NCBI GenBank assembly: GCA_028753945.1
Contig: JAPNXP010000006.1
Coordinates: 1,736,001-1,800,000, forward strand
Direction of reading: 5' to 3'
Length of the DNA: 64,000 bases
DNA from: Hexactinellida sp. DTS-2022
Taxonomy: Eukaryota; Porifera; Hexactinellida
Both the position numbers and the translations under genes were made by a program. Below, piece after piece: positions 61,329 to 64,000 of the stretch; the first letter of the stretch is position 1; each line of letters begins with the position of its first letter. Below the pieces are notes generated by a model. The model did no database searches, was not told the origin of the DNA, and saw nothing but the letters and a program-made list of their open reading frames with translations.

Positions 61329-64000
61329 CTAAATGAGAACTTTATTAACTCCTCATTTTACTTCTGTGCAAACTAATCTCTGATATTATGAATTAATGAT
61401 ATTCAGGGCTGGAAACATCTAACAGTCGTTAACAACCAGAAGGAGGCTGTTAACAGCTCAGCTCACACGGCTGTTAACAACTTATCTACCAGCCCTGATG
61501 GATTATACTTACCACTCCATACAAAACTTTAAAAACATAATCATAGGAACGTGATGCTCTTAATTCTGGAAACAGTTGTTTTGAATATTCCATTAGAGTA
61601 TATAGAACTTCCCTCCTCTAAAATAGTATGGTAGTCGAATAAAAATCCTCTAAAAATAGTAGGGTAAGGTAAATTATAGCTTCTGTTCTTACCATTGATT
61701 CAGCTGTAGCATTCTTTAACAAATCATAAACGAATGTGTCAGGTACGTAAACACCTTTCTTAGAGGACTGTGCTTCTAATTCTTTATGAAGATCAGATAG
61801 ATATTCTCCCTTCTTCCTAACTTCCGAAAATTTTATCTAAAGGACAATTCTTAATTAATTATTTTGTTGCAAATATTAGAATTTGTTAAACTTTCATTTA
61901 CTTGGAAAGGTGAAATAATGGTGAACGATACTTTAACTACTTCACTTTTTAGCCTTCCGGGAATTCAAATCCATGCATAAATATGAACACATTTTCCGGG
62001 ATTGTATAGTTGTGAATAGCGCTTGTGATTGTGGGTAATTGTATATATTATAAAACCGCTAACCTTAAAGCCATTCAATTCGTCTATAAAAGTTTGCTTC
62101 TCAATCCCGTAGATCCAAGTTGTAGTGTCTTCATCAATTGTTTCAATCTAAATTAGAATTAGATAAGATTATTATTAAATATTCATTAGATGGCGGTCAT
62201 TACGGTCTAGATCGCTAAAGTTTATTATGGCAGTAGTGCATATTGTTGCTATGGTCTGTTTTGGACAAAAAAAAAAAAAAAAAACACAAAGACGAATCGA
62301 GTTTTATGTAATTAAAATAATTAAGCCAATCAACCAAAAATTAATAAAATCAAATACAAACAAATGAAGTTTACCTTAGTGGTCTTTGGTTTCTTTAATG
62401 GCCTAACGGTTGATGGTAAATCAGTTTTCATTCTCTTATTGTCTTGGGTTGGTTCAGAACGTGGATGATATAAACGTGCGATTTCAATTGGTACTTTTTG
62501 GCTTTTAGATTTTTTATTTCGATCTAATATGACATGGGTATCAGTCACTTCTTGTGCGACTAGAGGACCAATGTACTTGGCTTGATCTTTAGTACCTGGA
62601 ATTTTCTTACTCTTTGGCATGTTGCGATAAATAATTAAATCACCTGTATTTATCTCAGAACTAAAGGTATAATTTACATAACTAATGCAAACAGTTAATG
62701 TATTTATTCTAACTATATATACATACCTGTTCGTTTTCAATTTCTTGTCAAAGATACATTTTTGAATTAGTTGTTCAGCTTGAATGTTTTCTCTAGCATG
62801 TTTTTGATAAAATTTTTGATTATCAAGATGATCAAGACTTTCATCTAAGTTGACTGGAGAATTTGGTATTGTGCAAATGGAGTCATCTAAGAAATCTTGG
62901 AATTCCATATTGCGAACTTTGAATAAGTGAGCCGAATTGGCGTTGCGACCATACATCAAGTAAAACGGAGTATATTCAGTAGACCGTTTCCAACATGTAT
63001 TCGCGGCAAGGAGTGCAGGTTTTAGCAAAGTTGGCCATTCGCTACCAGACTCTACCATCATTTTGTTGAGTTTCCTAGATAATTAAATGTCAATCCTAAG
63101 TTTCTACTAAATACGCAAATCCTTACGTTTTAAGAATTTTGTTGTGTGCCTCAACTAAACCGTTACTTTGAGGATGGTAGGCAGCCGTTGCACGATTATC
63201 TGTCTGCAAGCTCTGATGAAATTCTCTAAATTCCTAATAATGTGCATTACTACATCATTCATTTGTTGGTAATATACTATGTACGTATGTATATACCAGG
63301 CATGGGGTCAAGCCCCAAAGGGCTTAAGCCCTTTGGACTTAAGCCCATTTTTGAGAGGGCTTAAATCCGGACTTAAGTCCTCCTTTAATAAAAGGGCTTA
63401 AGTCCGGACTTGGACTTAAGCCCTTTATAGATGAGCTTCAAGCCCTTTTCAAGCCCTTTTCAAGCTCTTTTCAAGGCACTTATTCAATAAAATACGGTAT
63501 GGATTTCTAAATAATTAGAGTAAAAGACTTAAGTCCGGACTTTAGCCCTATATTAAGGGCTTGAGCTTGGACTTAAGCCCTTTTTGAAAAAGGGCTTAGA
63601 AAAAGGGCTTGGGCTTAAGCCCTTCTGATAAGGGATGGGCTTGGACTTAAGCCCTTTTGAAAGGGCTTGACCCCATGTCTGGTATATACTATGTATATTC
63701 AGTGATCAGATTTGAACATACCTTACTCCTAAATTCTGGACCTTGGTCATGCTGGATTATTTTCGGGACTCCTAATGTCAGGTATATATCTTCTAGCATG
63801 CTTAACACTTCTTTTGTTGTTTTGGTTTTTAGAGGACGTGCTGCAGTGAATTTTGTCAAATAGCAAGTTGTAACAAGAATATGTTTAAATCCTTGACTAT
63901 TGATGGGTAGGTCACAAACAAGGTCAATACCAATGTGTGTCCACTGTTGGTTCGGAGGCGGTATTGGCTGAAGTTTTCTTTGTTGGTTGAGGAGGTAGGA
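60630..64000 (-). CDS. integrase-OTU fusion gene, Ginger/KRBA2-like, 8 exons, 5' end outside window
   Basis: Exons in order are >64000-63722, 63233-63127, 63074-62727, 62660-62375, 62147-62064, 61836-61693, 61617-61513 and 61328-60630. All introns have GT/AG ends, phases agree at every junction, and there is no stop in about 683 visible codons. The first four exons encode a retroviral-type integrase core: WTHIGIDLVCD (first Asp), IIQHDQGPEF (second Asp) and, exactly 35 residues later, the Glu of HPQSNGLVE, then a GPY/F-like module with KYIGPLVAQEV. Three small phase-0 exons form a linker of unknown function. The last exon is an OTU cysteine protease. From what I recall, Ginger elements carry such integrases, some with protease domains. 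I infer an intact or recently active element, or a domesticated gene. Confidence 0.85.
61404..61497. mobile_element. small hAT-like MITE in the last intron of the OTU gene
   Basis: CAGGGCTGGAAACATC at the left and ATCTACCAGCCCTG at the right, with palindromic CTGTTAACAGC/GGCTGTTAACAAC inside. Flanks begin ATG on both sides but otherwise do not match well. Confidence 0.65.
61513..61617 (-). CDS. integrase-OTU gene linker exon 7
   Basis: 35 codons between TATTTTAG and GTAAGT, both phases 0: RREVLYTLMEYSKQLFPEL then SYDYVFKVLYGV. No domain recognised. Confidence 0.8.
61693..61836 (-). CDS. integrase-OTU gene linker exon 6
   Basis: 48 codons between TCCTTTAG and GTAAGA, phase 0 at both ends: KFSEVRKKGEYLSDLHKEL then GVYVPDTFVYDLLKNATAES. 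Helical and charged, not recognised. Confidence 0.8.
62064..62147 (-). CDS. integrase-OTU gene linker exon 5
   Basis: 28 codons between CTAATTTAG and GTTAGC, phase 0 at both ends: IETIDEDTTTWIYGIEKQTF. The phase and splice sites fit, but the short length makes it the least certain exon. Confidence 0.65.
62375..63233 (-). CDS. integrase-OTU gene exons 2-4: catalytic Glu, C-terminal integrase and GPY/F-like module
   Basis: Exon 63233-63127 ends the catalytic core (AAYHPQSNGLVEAHNKILK). A 52-base intron leads to 63074-62727 (EWPTLLKPALLAANTCWKRS, TPFYLMYGRNAN), and a 66-base intron (62726-62661) to 62660-62375 with the KYIGPLVAQEV module and a basic end RPLKKPKTTK. Reading through the 66-base intron keeps an open frame by chance, so a naive ORF call would include it. 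Confidence 0.88.
63297..63681. mobile_element. hAT MITE, CAGGCATGGGGTCAAG ends, perfect TSD
   Basis: CAGGCATGGGGTCAAGCCC at the left, GGGCTTGACCCCATGTCTG at the right, perfect flanks GTATATAC (63289-63296, 63682-63689). The interior is built of AAGGGCTTAAGTCCGGACTT variants. It sits in the first visible intron of the integrase gene. Confidence 0.95.
63722..64000 (-). CDS. integrase-OTU gene exon 1 of the visible part: two catalytic Asp residues
   Basis: 93 codons open to the window edge, ending in donor AAG/GTATGT. It contains PPNQQWTHIGIDLVCDLP and, 56 residues after the first Asp, PKIIQHDQGPEF, the usual spacing of the rve fold. The zinc-binding N-terminal domain expected upstream is outside the window. 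Confidence 0.9.

Noticed and set aside
62661-62726. Peptide VYIVRINTLTVCISYV inside the integrase ORF
   Set aside because: It is a 66-base intron with GTATGT and TTTAG ends that happens to stay open. Removing it restores a normal GPY/F-like region.

Overview
The window is AT-rich eukaryotic DNA, almost certainly from an animal, probably an invertebrate. It has spliced genes with GT/AG introns, a nuclear tRNA-Leu gene and a PDZ-domain gene, set in a dense, nested landscape of DNA transposons (hAT, pogo/Tc1-like, P/THAP, Helitron, Ginger-like). I cannot name the species. Few of the open reading frames longer than 60 codons are real genes. Most are translations of repeats, and the real genes had to be assembled from short exons by splice sites and codon phase.

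Region 1 (about 4.4-35.9 kb, minus strand) is one host gene. Six exons at 35856-35707, 33560-33494, 32146-32093, 31951-31662, 8520-8312 and 4674-4377 join with matching phases into a 355-codon protein. It starts with a single PDZ domain split over exons 1-3 and continues as a low-complexity Ser/Pro/Asn-rich tail. Exons 1-4 are strong; the link from exon 4 to exon 5 crosses a 23-kb intron and is an inference. That intron holds a tRNA-Leu(UAA) gene, a large array of about 850-bp repeat units carrying palindromic hairpins, palindromic minisatellites and many nested MITEs. Downstream of the last PDZ-gene exon, a C3HC4 RING-finger ORF (3106-2870, minus) sits inside a 2.5-kb segment with 16-bp terminal inverted repeats and an 8-bp target-site duplication. 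That suggests a captured gene fragment.

Region 2 (36-50 kb) is mostly mobile DNA: hAT elements with clear 8-bp target-site duplications (several nested), a 676-bp foldback repeat, and two divergent P-element-like (THAP-transposase) transposons in head-to-head orientation. Copy A (43281-46197) is inserted in a resident repeat whose empty site can be read elsewhere in the window. Copy B (46617-49774) is more complete but has stops and frameshifts.

Region 3 (50-59 kb) has a decayed LTR-retrotransposon gag-protease fragment interrupted by a hAT MITE, simple and tandem repeats, and a truncated Helitron Rep gene with an in-frame 69-bp repeat.

Region 4 (59-64 kb, minus strand) has the cysteine-rich C-terminal tail of a KRBA2-like integrase, a 154-bp tandem repeat, and a multi-exon gene running off the right edge. 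The visible exons of that gene join without a stop into a DD35E integrase with a GPY/F-like module, a linker of three small exons, and a C-terminal OTU cysteine-protease domain. This intact spliced integrase-OTU gene and the transposon-borne RING ORF are the most interesting objects in the window.
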